From positions 1 through 5,179 of the forward strand of contig CAYMGQ010000048.1 of the NCBI GenBank assembly GCA_964390055.1: a stretch of DNA of 5,179 nt, written 5' to 3'. Below are positions 1 to 5,179 of this stretch, one piece after another. Both the position numbers and the translations under genes were made by a program. The notes beneath the pieces are model-generated. The model saw only the letters and a program-made list of their open reading frames with translations, searched no databases and was not told where the DNA came from. Every line of letters starts with the position of its first letter. Position 1 is the first letter of the stretch. Source of the DNA: CAYMGQ01 sp964390055 (GTDB taxonomy: Bacteria; Bacillota; Clostridia; Peptostreptococcales; Natronincolaceae).

Positions 1-66
1 AAGCTCTTGAGCAGATTTTTGCATAGCATCTTTTGTTGGAATATGATTAATTTCTGGTGTACTCAT
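1..66 (-). CDS. 5' end of an unrecognised protein gene under a c-di-GMP riboswitch
   Basis: Only the first 22 codons are in the window; the gene continues past the left edge. The visible protein begins MSTPEINHIPTKDAMQ and ends KSAQEL. It is hydrophilic, with no signal peptide or membrane segment at its start. The ATG (64-66) is supported by an AGGAG at 73-77, six bases upstream, inside a purine-rich stretch. The gene is the first one downstream of a c-di-GMP-I riboswitch and its terminator (200-312), with a leader of about 130 bases between the terminator and the start. Its expression is therefore probably tied to cellular c-di-GMP. I do not recognise the family from so short a piece, and no function is proposed. 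It belongs to a different transcription unit from the sugar operon, which terminates at 549-586. Confidence 0.65.
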   Translation of the reverse strand, partial: MSTPEINHIPTKDAMQKSAQEL

Positions 67-72
67 AAACCT

Positions 73-77
73 CTCCT
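73..77 (-). promoter_or_regulatory. Ribosome binding site of the gene starting at 66
   Basis: The minus strand reads AGGAG followed by six bases and then ATG. This fixes the start of the partial gene at the left edge and supports it as a real coding start rather than a chance ATG. Confidence 0.7.
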
Positions 78-199
78 CTTTTCCCAATATGCTATACTTT
101 CTTGCAAATATATTACTTCAGTAGATAATAGTTGAAGATGAAATTTTACCACTTTATTCATCTCTTTATCATTATTCCACTGATTAGGTTATTTATGCC

Positions 200-235
200 A
201 AAAAAACAACTGCCACCAATAAACATTGCGGCAGT
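200..235 (-). terminator. Intrinsic terminator forming the expression platform of the c-di-GMP riboswitch
   Basis: On the minus strand ACUGCCGCAAU (235-225) can pair with AUUGGUGGCAGU (220-209) around a GUUU loop, with one bulged G. A run of seven U (206-200) follows two bases after the stem. The 5' arm starts inside the aptamer: its ACUGCC contains the GAC and UGCC segments that close the aptamer helices. Aptamer and terminator therefore compete for the same bases. The placement between the aptamer and the start codon at 66 shows that the control is at the level of transcription elongation. Confidence 0.88.
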
Positions 236-312
236 CGGACCATCATAACATAAAATGTTTTAGACTCCTGACTTTGCGCCCTACCCTTTCGAGTAGTTTG
301 CCTTTTCCATTT
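230..312 (-). promoter_or_regulatory. Cyclic-di-GMP-I (GEMM) riboswitch aptamer
   Basis: Read on the minus strand, the hallmarks of the GEMM aptamer occur in order. There is an AAAAGGCAAAC segment (306-296), then a six-pair hairpin CUACUC-GAAA-GGGUAG with the GAAA tetraloop at 290-287. Next come the conserved GGCGCAAAG block (280-272) and the GUCUAAAAC segment (266-258). A second arm is tipped by AACAU-UUU-AUGUU, with GGA/UCC and GUC/GAC pairs below it, and the closing strand is UGCC. The layout matches the Vibrio Vc2 aptamer. The base just before CAAAC, equivalent to G20 in Vc2 numbering, is G, as expected for c-di-GMP rather than the cGAMP-preferring G20A variants. The outer ends of the aptamer are approximate. 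It controls the gene starting at 66 through the terminator at 200-235. Confidence 0.93.
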
Positions 313-548
313 GTTTTCCTTTAATTATTAAACATTCAAGCAATGTTTTCCTTCATTTCCTATATTATTTCCTGAAAGAATCCTTTTACTATATACCCTT
401 AAATGTTACACCATTTCATTTCTACAGTACAAAGGATGTCATATTTTATGGAATTATAAGGGAATGACAAGGGCCTATTCTATTATTGACTTGATTTATC
501 ATAGGATTAGTCAATTATTTTTTGAATTGAAGCCTGAATTGAAAATAC
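313..548. other. Intergenic region between the sugar operon terminator and the riboswitch
   Basis: This AT-rich stretch should hold the promoter of the riboswitch transcript, but I see no convincing -35/-10 pair on the minus strand. TATAAT occurs at 458-453 and TAATAAT at 330-324, each without a good -35 at 17 bases. It contains three small inverted repeats: AAACATT/AATGTTT (330-348), TGTCAT/ATGACA (437-469) and ATTGACT/AGTCAAT (485-515). On the plus strand a 33-codon ATG reading frame runs from 464 to 565, ending within the operon terminator. I do not consider it a gene. Confidence 0.5.
330..348. repeat. Perfect 7-bp inverted repeat upstream of the riboswitch
   Basis: AAACATT at 330-336 and AATGTTT at 342-348 are separated by five bases. 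The palindrome lies about 18 bases upstream of the 5' edge of the aptamer on the minus strand, where a promoter or operator would be expected. It could bind a regulator or form a small 5' hairpin. In DNA this AT-rich, a 7-bp repeat can also arise by chance. Confidence 0.4.
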
Positions 549-586
549 AAAAAGTTGGCAGGTAAATAAGCACCTGCCAATTTTTT
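549..586 (-). terminator. Strong bidirectional terminator of the sugar operon
   Basis: A perfect nine-pair stem, TTGGCAGGT (555-563) with ACCTGCCAA (572-580), encloses an eight-base loop. On the minus strand the stem is followed by C and five U (553-549), about 20 bases past the stop codon of the hydrolase gene. It therefore ends the operon transcript. The plus strand also has six T directly after the stem (581-586), so the element should stop transcription from either side. It insulates the sugar operon from the riboswitch-controlled unit to the left. Confidence 0.92.
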
Positions 587-606
587 AGAAACAAATTTTT
601 TTACTC

Positions 607-2127
607 CTATATTTTCCTAATCCTTATTGCCATATACTCCCGTCCTGGAAGCTTAATAGTAAATTTACCCTGATGGATTCCTGCATCTTCTATAGTCATA
701 TTCCATGTATCTATAACATCAACCTGGTATTTGCTTGTATCATCAAAGTAGAAATCCCTAAAACTAGGCCTGCTAAGACCATAGTAATCTAAATAGTATT
801 GGCCCCGGTAATTGGGGGACTCAGGTACTCCTGTAACAGAATCCCATGAAAGGTTTTCTTCTTTCAATCCAACTCCTGGAACATCAGACAGTATCTCGTG
901 CAGGAATTTAAATCGCTCAGGGCTTTCACCATGGAGCTCCCCACCATGACTCCACCATAATATGTCTTCAGGATGGAAATAGGTCTCTCCGTGGCCGGCA
1001 TATCCACCACGGCATGTTGCTTCCCAGAAACGTCTTACAAGTTCTTTGCCGCCAATGTTGCCCCATCCATGTTCAATATTTCCTTCATAACATATCTCAT
1101 CCAAAACAACAGGCTTATTATATCTTTGCCGCCATTCAGACACTAATTCTCCCGACTTGTATAAATCAACTCTTTGAATGCTACAGTGAGTTATCCAAGG
1201 TCTGGTAAAGTCATAAAGTAGGGTACAATTATGGATGGATCTTAGATGGTTATATGGATCTTTCTCACAAATAATAGAGGCATAACGCTCCCAATCCTTG
1301 AGAGTTTTTGCTTTCATTATGTCATACTCATTTGCTAAAGACCACCATACATTTCGATAGGCGGCAAAACGCGCAATAACATAATTCCAGTATAAATCAT
1401 CTTCTTTTGGACTCATTTCACTAAATCCCCAACGATCATAGGGATGCATTATAATTAGGTCGGCTTCAATACCCAAGTCCATCAGATCTTGTATCCTCTT
1501 CTCAATCAGTTGAAAATGCTCTGGATTGAACCTCTGGAAATCCCAATCATTTCCCTCTAATATTTCACCGTACTTAAAGTTTTCCCTTGTTAATGAAGAA
1601 CTGTCACAGGGAGTTCCCTCATATGGATAGGTCTGAGGTTCATGAAAATTATATACATAGTGTTTAGGGAATACGCAAAAGCGGATTTTATTAAAAGCAC
1701 TGTTCTTTAGCGTCTCCAATGTCTTCTCTTGTAGTTCTGGACTTTGGTGTGTCCATACATAGGCTGTCGTGCCTATGGAATAATAGGGGGTACCGTCCTC
1801 ATAAGCAAAGTGATAATTATTTGCCACTCTAACTGGACCATGGTTGTTCTCAGAGGCAGGTGTAACAGTAAAATTACCTTCAAAGGTTTTGTCGTTAAAG
1901 TTTCCATATATCTTAAAGCTGTAATCTCCCTCAAAGGAAGGCATAAAGCGCACCTTATATGTGCCTTCACCGTCATAGAATCCGTCTACTTCTACCTTTT
2001 CATTTTTACCCTGGAATAGACCCTTGATATTATAGTCTACAAAAGGATTTTTATCAGAACGTCCCTCCACTGTTACTTCATAAACACACCATTTTTCAAC
2101 CGTATTTTTATATATGCATTCTTTCAT
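607..2127 (-). CDS. DUF5060-DUF4038-DUF5605 glycoside hydrolase, apiosidase-like
   Basis: The protein has 506 residues and appears full length. An N-terminal beta-sandwich resembling DUF5060 (about residues 8-90) precedes a TIM-barrel domain of the DUF4038 type (about 98-420). A C-terminal beta domain resembling DUF5605 (about 430-505) follows. Likely catalytic acids for a retaining clan A-like barrel are E267 in WWSLANEYD (general acid/base) and E344 in PVVLDEICYE (nucleophile). No signal peptide or membrane segment is present, so the enzyme should work in the cytoplasm on imported oligosaccharides or glycosides. DUF4038 includes the GH140 apiosidases, and the neighbouring isomerase, kinase and transketolase fit release of a pentose such as D-apiose. 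The substrate is inferred; another glycoside is possible. The ATG start has AAGGGG seven bases upstream (2135-2140). It is the last gene of the operon, 48 bases after the kinase. Confidence 0.88.
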   Translation of the reverse strand: MKECIYKNTVEKWCVYEVTVEGRSDKNPFVDYNIKGLFQGKNEKVEVDGFYDGEGTYKVRFMPSFEGDYSFKIYGNFNDKTFEGNFTVTPASENNHGPVRVANNYHFAYEDGTPYYSIGTTAYVWTHQSPELQEKTLETLKNSAFNKIRFCVFPKHYVYNFHEPQTYPYEGTPCDSSSLTRENFKYGEILEGNDWDFQRFNPEHFQLIEKRIQDLMDLGIEADLIIMHPYDRWGFSEMSPKEDDLYWNYVIARFAAYRNVWWSLANEYDIMKAKTLKDWERYASIICEKDPYNHLRSIHNCTLLYDFTRPWITHCSIQRVDLYKSGELVSEWRQRYNKPVVLDEICYEGNIEHGWGNIGGKELVRRFWEATCRGGYAGHGETYFHPEDILWWSHGGELHGESPERFKFLHEILSDVPGVGLKEENLSWDSVTGVPESPNYRGQYYLDYYGLSRPSFRDFYFDDTSKYQVDVIDTWNMTIEDAGIHQGKFTIKLPGREYMAIRIRKI

Positions 2128-2175
2128 CCTAATACCCCTTTCTATCGTATGCCTGACTTAACCTGTTGTGCTAGT

Positions 2176-2992
2176 TCAGCAGTTATGGCTATAGGTTAAC
2201 ACCTTGCCAACAGCATCTTTCCAACCCTTGTAGAGCTTTAATCCCTCCTCATCCTTCATCTTTTTATCATATTTTCTTCGCTGAATCCGTGAAAATATTT
2301 GATCTTTCTCATATAGATTTAAAGCAATTCCTGCCGCATAAGCAGCACCAGTACCAGACAGTTCTTCAATACTTGCTACCTGTACCGGAATCCTTAGGAT
2401 ATCGCTTTGAAACTGCATTAAGTATCTGTTCTTTGTGGGTCCCCCATCCACCCTCAATTCTTCTATTTCAATATCTGAATCCTTACTCATAGCCTTTACA
2501 ATATCTGTTATCTGGTAGGCAATAGAGTTAAGAGCCGCCCTAACTACTTCCGCTTGTCCCGTTGTTCTAGTCATTCCCATTATGATTCCAGTAGCTTTGC
2601 TGTCCCAATAGGGTGCACCAAGACCAGTGAAGGCTGGAACCAGATNNNNNNNNNNNNNNNNNNNNNNNNNNNNNNNNNNNNNNNNNNNNNNNNNNNNNNN
2701 NNNNNNNNNNNNNNNNNNNNNNNNNNNNNNNNNNNNNNNNNNNNNTTTGATTGCTGATCCCAAGCCCCAAAATTTCATCCTTGTTAATATCTGCCCTTTC
2801 AACAACTGCCTTTACTACTTTTATAGTGTTTTCATATATTTCATTTGGGTTGTGCTCAACAAATCCTTGATTATCAATAATCTGCTCATGGGGCATATCA
2901 TAGCGCATTATGAGGCTGCCCTGACTGTCAAATAAGAGGCCTTTGGTAGCTTGGGTACTTTGATCAATACTTAATATATATTTATTGGACAC
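2176..2992 (-). CDS. FGGY-family carbohydrate kinase, interrupted by an assembly gap
   Basis: The enzyme is predicted to phosphorylate a sugar with ATP. The N-terminal fragment (2747-2992, 82 residues) carries the ATPase-fold motif SIDQSTQATKGLLFD and ends at GLGISNQ. The C-terminal fragment (2176-2643, 155 residues) has LVPAFTGLGAPYWD, the VDGGPTKNRYLMQFQSDIL adenine-side motif and SGTGAAYAAGIA. The C-terminal half closely resembles glycerol kinase, but DQSTQATK replaces the DQGTTSSR of GlpK and looks more like pentulose kinases. By comparison with the ~500-residue GlpK, about 265 residues are missing, far more than the 100 N allow. The frame difference between the halves is an artefact of the gap. 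Start is GTG at 2990-2992, overlapping the transketolase gene by 11 bases, with GGAG ten bases upstream. The operon suggests a ketopentose substrate (for example apulose or xylulose) rather than glycerol; the substrate-binding region lies in the gap. Confidence 0.9.
2646..2745. other. 100-N assembly gap inside the kinase gene
   Basis: Exactly 100 N separate the two kinase fragments, the usual placeholder for a scaffold gap of unknown size. The flanking protein pieces align to about residues 1-82 and 348-500 of glycerol kinase, so the real gap is probably close to 0.8 kb. Coordinates to either side are therefore not true genomic distances. Confidence 0.95.
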
Positions 2993-3926
2993 TTTCCATC
3001 ATCTCCAAGGCAATTTTTGCTATTCCCTCTGAATCTAAACCATAATACTTAAATACTTCCTTTGATTTGCCTGTGATTACCGGTGCATCGGGTAATGCAA
3101 GGTTAATGACTCTTGTAGTTGGACACTTACCAGCTACAATTTGACTTACCATGGAGCCCATACCGCCAAAATGGCTATGCTCTTCAATAGTTATAATCCC
3201 TTTGGTCTCTTTAGCCCCTCTCACAACAGCTTCTTTATCCATAGGTTTTATACAGTACATATCAATTACCCTTGCATCAATACCTTTTTCCTTTAGCTTT
3301 GCAGCCGCCTTCTTGGCTTCAATCACCAGCTCCCCACAGGCAATCAGTGTTATATGTTTCCCTTCTGCCAGGACAGTAGCCTTATCCATTTGAAAATCTA
3401 TATTCTCTTCCCTGTATACATCCTCTACAGGGTTTCGACCCACTCGTATGTAGGCAGGTTCTTTATCCTTTAATAAAGCCCTAAATAGCTTTTCTGTCTG
3501 GAATCTATCACTTGGGATATATACTCTCATATTTGGAATGGAAGCCATGGCAGCAATATCATTGGTGGAATGATGGGTCAAGCCCAAGGCACCATAGCTA
3601 ATACCGCCACTTATTCCAATAAGCTTGACATTTGTATTAGAATAAGCAACATCTACCTTGGCTTGCTCAAGACTTCTTGTAGATAAGAAGCAAGCAGGGG
3701 AGGCTGCAAATGCCTTTTTACCACAACTGGCTAGTCCCGCACTGATAGAAACCAAGTTCTGTTCCGCAATTCCAACTTCAACAAATTGATTGGGGTGAGT
3801 GTTAGCAAATTCCGTCAAGGATGCTGAGCCTCTAGAATCGCTACATAGTACAACAATATCCTTATCACTTTTTGCCTGCTCTAATAGCACATTACAAATA
3901 ACTTCTTTGTTAGCTATTTTATCCAC
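2982..3926 (-). CDS. Transketolase, C-terminal subunit (pyrimidine-binding half)
   Basis: At 314 residues this is the usual length for the C-terminal half of a split transketolase. It supplies the pyrimidine-binding domain (about 1-170), with the cofactor-activating glutamate E55 in VEVGIAEQN, and the C-terminal domain (about 185-310) with TIEEHSHFGGMGSMV. It should combine with the adjacent N-terminal subunit into a TPP-dependent enzyme that moves a two-carbon ketol group between sugar phosphates. In the motif GALGLTHH (112-119), H118 matches H473 of E. coli TktA, but the aspartate equivalent to D469 is L114. This hints at an unusual acceptor or donor. The start is GTG at 3924-3926, chosen because AGGAGG (3937-3942) lies ten bases upstream and the frame begins with a typical MDKIANKEV. 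It overlaps the upstream subunit gene by eight bases. The apulose-4-phosphate transketolase subunit AptB is a candidate identity, unproven. Confidence 0.94.
   Translation of the reverse strand: MDKIANKEVICNVLLEQAKSDKDIVVLCSDSRGSASLTEFANTHPNQFVEVGIAEQNLVSISAGLASCGKKAFAASPACFLSTRSLEQAKVDVAYSNTNVKLIGISGGISYGALGLTHHSTNDIAAMASIPNMRVYIPSDRFQTEKLFRALLKDKEPAYIRVGRNPVEDVYREENIDFQMDKATVLAEGKHITLIACGELVIEAKKAAAKLKEKGIDARVIDMYCIKPMDKEAVVRGAKETKGIITIEEHSHFGGMGSMVSQIVAGKCPTTRVINLALPDAPVITGKSKEVFKYYGLDSEGIAKIALEMMESVQ
3003..3006 (-). promoter_or_regulatory. Ribosome binding site for the GTG-initiated kinase
   Basis: GGAG on the minus strand lies ten bases before the GTG at 2990-2992, within the last codons of the transketolase gene. 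It supports a GTG start, which keeps the N-terminal DQSTQATK motif intact. No in-frame ATG comes before that motif. Confidence 0.55.
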
Positions 3927-4755
3927 CTAAGCTCACCCTCCTAACTTGTAATTGGGCCTCTAACTCTTCCATAGCCTTTGCATATTCTTCAGCATTTGGT
4001 ACCCTATGATGCCAACCAGCTTGATTTTCCATAAAGGACACACCACAGCCTTTTGTGGTATTGGCAATTATTACGGTGGGCCTTCCTTTTATGGTTTTGG
4101 CTTCTTCAATAGCCCTATCTATAGCCTCCACATCATTGCCCGGGCTAGTAATAACCTGCCATCCAAAAGCTGACCATTTTTCTTCTAGTCTATCTTGGGA
4201 CATAACTTCTTTGGTCCAGCCTGAGATTTGCAGCTTGTTACGATCTACAATAGCGGTTAGATTATCTAGTCTGTAATGACTTGCTGCCATTACCCCTTCC
4301 CAGACTGAGCCCTCAGCCAGCTCCCCATCTCCTAAAACCGTATATACCCGGTAATCTTTGTCATCCATCTTGCCCGCAAGAGCCATGCCTACAGCAATAG
4401 GTAGTCCATGCCCTAAAGATCCGGTATTAACTTCAATCCCATTAACCCTATTGTTGGGATGGCCTATATATTGTGACTTGTATCCCGAATAATTGTCTAA
4501 ATCGGACTTTGGGAAAAACCCTCTATCAGCCAGTACACAATACAAGGCTTCTGCCGCATGACCTTTACTTAGAACAAAACGATCCCTATCGGGATGATCC
4601 AACTTATCAGCAGAACAATTTAAATGCTTGTAATATAATACAACCAATATGTCGATTACGCTTAAATCGCCACCTATATGACCGCAACCGGCATTATAAA
4701 TTAGTGTAACAATATCTTTGCGCAGTTCATAAGCTTTGACTTTTAAGTTAACCAT
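3919..4755 (-). CDS. Transketolase, N-terminal subunit (TPP-binding half)
   Basis: The protein has 278 residues, normal for the N-terminal half of a split transketolase. The TPP signature runs from GDGELAEGSVWEG (142-154) to DRNKLQ (171-176); D143 and N173 should coordinate the metal that holds the diphosphate. H26 in GCGHIGGD, H66 in LSKGHAAEA, H99 in YIGHP and the GSLGHGL loop (112-118) match the active-site residues of transketolases. It pairs with the product of the next gene, overlapped by eight bases, to form the complete enzyme. The ATG at 4753-4755 follows a purine-rich GGGGAGAG region and lies four bases after the stop of the isomerase gene, so coupled translation is likely. All visible cofactor residues are intact. 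It may serve general pentose phosphate chemistry or a dedicated substrate; in the apiose model it would correspond to AptA. Confidence 0.95.
   Translation of the reverse strand: MVNLKVKAYELRKDIVTLIYNAGCGHIGGDLSVIDILVVLYYKHLNCSADKLDHPDRDRFVLSKGHAAEALYCVLADRGFFPKSDLDNYSGYKSQYIGHPNNRVNGIEVNTGSLGHGLPIAVGMALAGKMDDKDYRVYTVLGDGELAEGSVWEGVMAASHYRLDNLTAIVDRNKLQISGWTKEVMSQDRLEEKWSAFGWQVITSPGNDVEAIDRAIEEAKTIKGRPTVIIANTTKGCGVSFMENQAGWHHRVPNAEEYAKAMEELEAQLQVRRVSLGG
3937..3942 (-). promoter_or_regulatory. AGGAGG ribosome binding site deciding the GTG start of the second transketolase subunit
   Basis: A perfect AGGAGG on the minus strand lies ten bases upstream of the GTG at 3924-3926, inside the 3' end of the first subunit gene. 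A second GTG, directly adjoining the AGGAGG, is too close to be used and is in the frame of the upstream gene. Confidence 0.75.
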
Positions 4756-4759
4756 ATTC

Positions 4760-5179
4760 CTACTCTCCCCTTAGATATGCCTTTACATCTTCTTCAATGG
4801 GATCATAAAAATCAGGCGTAACTCCTATATATTTACATGCTTCATATAATACGGGTACTATATTCTTATGAATACCTACACAATGATGGATATAGGGACC
4901 GCATACTATTTTTTCTTCCAGGCGTTTTACATTCTCTACCTCTATCCACAGATAGGTGCCCATGCATTTGGGCCCTTCTACACCTTTTGCATTGCCCAGC
5001 AGTAGATAATATTCCCCATTGTCTCCATCAAACCTGCAAAGACTTATTTCACCATGCTTGGCCTCTGCAGTGATGCTGCCTGGATGATCAAAGGCCAAAG
5101 GATATCCTAAAATTGGTTTTTCCTTAGCAACAGATATTGGCCAAGGCCCGCAATGCTGTAATAGCTCGCCATTTTCAAT
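4760..5179 (-). CDS. L-fucose isomerase-family protein, C-terminal part
   Basis: The reading frame is open to the right edge and beyond, giving 139 residues plus a TAG stop; the N-terminal two thirds are outside the window. The visible part reads like the C-terminal domain of the L-fucose/L-arabinose isomerase family. Near its start are LLQHCGPWPISVA and PLAFDHPGSITAEAKHG. Then come GTYLWIEVENVKRLEEKI and the typical end GPYIHHCVGIHKNIVPVLYE-ACKYIG. These enzymes interconvert aldoses and ketoses in the cytoplasm using a metal ion. A TTG at 5096-5098 could be misread as a start, but conserved family sequence continues upstream of it. As the furthest-upstream gene seen, four bases ahead of the transketolase, it would make the ketose phosphorylated by the kinase. 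The sugar is unknown; D-apiose, L-arabinose or another pentose are candidates. Confidence 0.87.
   Translation of the reverse strand: MENGELLQHCGPWPISVAKEKPILGYPLAFDHPGSITAEAKHGEISLCRFDGDNGEYYLLLGNAKGVEGPKCMGTYLWIEVENVKRLEEKIVCGPYIHHCVGIHKNIVPVLYEACKYIGVTPDFYDPIEEDVKAYLRGE

Noticed and set aside
67..199. Second promoter in the leader (TATAGC near 90) that would bypass the riboswitch.
   Set aside because: No -35 box of acceptable match occurs at normal spacing, so there is no support beyond AT-rich sequence.
453..458. TATAAT on the minus strand as a -10 box for the riboswitch transcript.
   Set aside because: The hexamer 17 bases upstream is AGAATA, a poor -35, and the start would be over 100 bases before the aptamer. 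Chance matches are likely in AT-rich DNA.
485..515. Inverted repeat ATTGACT/AGTCAAT followed by a T-rich stretch, as a second terminator.
   Set aside because: The 7-bp stem is AT-rich with a 17-base loop, too weak for an intrinsic terminator, and no gene on the plus strand needs one.
464..565. Plus-strand reading frame of 33 codons, MTRAYSIIDLIYHR to KVGR, with AAGGG just before the ATG.
   Set aside because: The Shine-Dalgarno-like bases are only two bases from the ATG, the frame is short, there is no clear promoter, and the stop lies inside the operon terminator hairpin. The product resembles no family I know.
1014..1208. Plus-strand reading frames opposite the sugar operon genes (also at 1744-2019, 3151-3393, 4055-4276, 4473-4709 and 4837-5073).
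   Set aside because: All lie antisense to well-supported enzyme genes, show no recognisable protein features and are explained as shadows of those genes.
2567..2805. Apparent frameshift and overlapping reading frames in the kinase.
   Set aside because: The frame change comes from the arbitrary 100-N spacer, which is not a multiple of three. Both flanks read cleanly as parts of one FGGY kinase.
4760..5098. A 112-residue gene starting at 5098.
   Set aside because: The codon at 5096-5098 is TTG, and isomerase-family sequence continues in frame upstream to the window edge, so this is an internal position of a longer gene.

Overview
The base composition (AT-rich), the strong AGGAGG-type ribosome binding sites, the frequent GTG starts and a class I cyclic-di-GMP riboswitch all suggest a clostridial Firmicute. 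The gene content points to one that uses plant-derived sugars. Every gene I can support lies on the minus strand, so transcription runs from high to low coordinates.

Positions 5179 to 549 hold the distal part of a tightly packed sugar-utilisation operon. In transcription order it contains the C-terminal part of an L-fucose isomerase-family protein (runs off the right edge), the N-terminal (TPP-binding) and C-terminal (pyrimidine-binding) halves of a split transketolase, an FGGY carbohydrate kinase interrupted by a 100-N assembly gap, and a glycoside hydrolase-like protein of DUF5060-DUF4038-DUF5605 architecture. The first four genes are spaced by 4, -8 and -11 bases, so they are probably translationally coupled. 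A strong bidirectional hairpin terminator closes the unit at about 549-586. The promoter lies outside the window.

Read together, the genes give: glycoside -> free sugar (hydrolase), aldose -> ketose (isomerase), ketose -> ketose phosphate (kinase), then transfer of a two-carbon unit (transketolase). This matches the published non-oxidative D-apiose route (isomerase, apulose kinase, two-subunit apulose-4-phosphate transketolase), and DUF4038 is the fold of known apiosidases. The substrate is inferred from domain families and gene order. A generic pentose route into the pentose phosphate pathway is the main alternative.

Positions 1 to about 320 hold the beginning of a separate transcription unit, also on the minus strand. 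A c-di-GMP-I (GEMM) aptamer at about 230-312 is followed by an intrinsic terminator at 200-235, and the 3' strand of the aptamer is the 5' arm of the terminator. That arrangement predicts a switch that is ON when c-di-GMP is bound. The controlled gene starts at position 66 and leaves the window after 22 codons. I do not recognise it. Positions 313-548 hold only small inverted repeats and no gene I can support.
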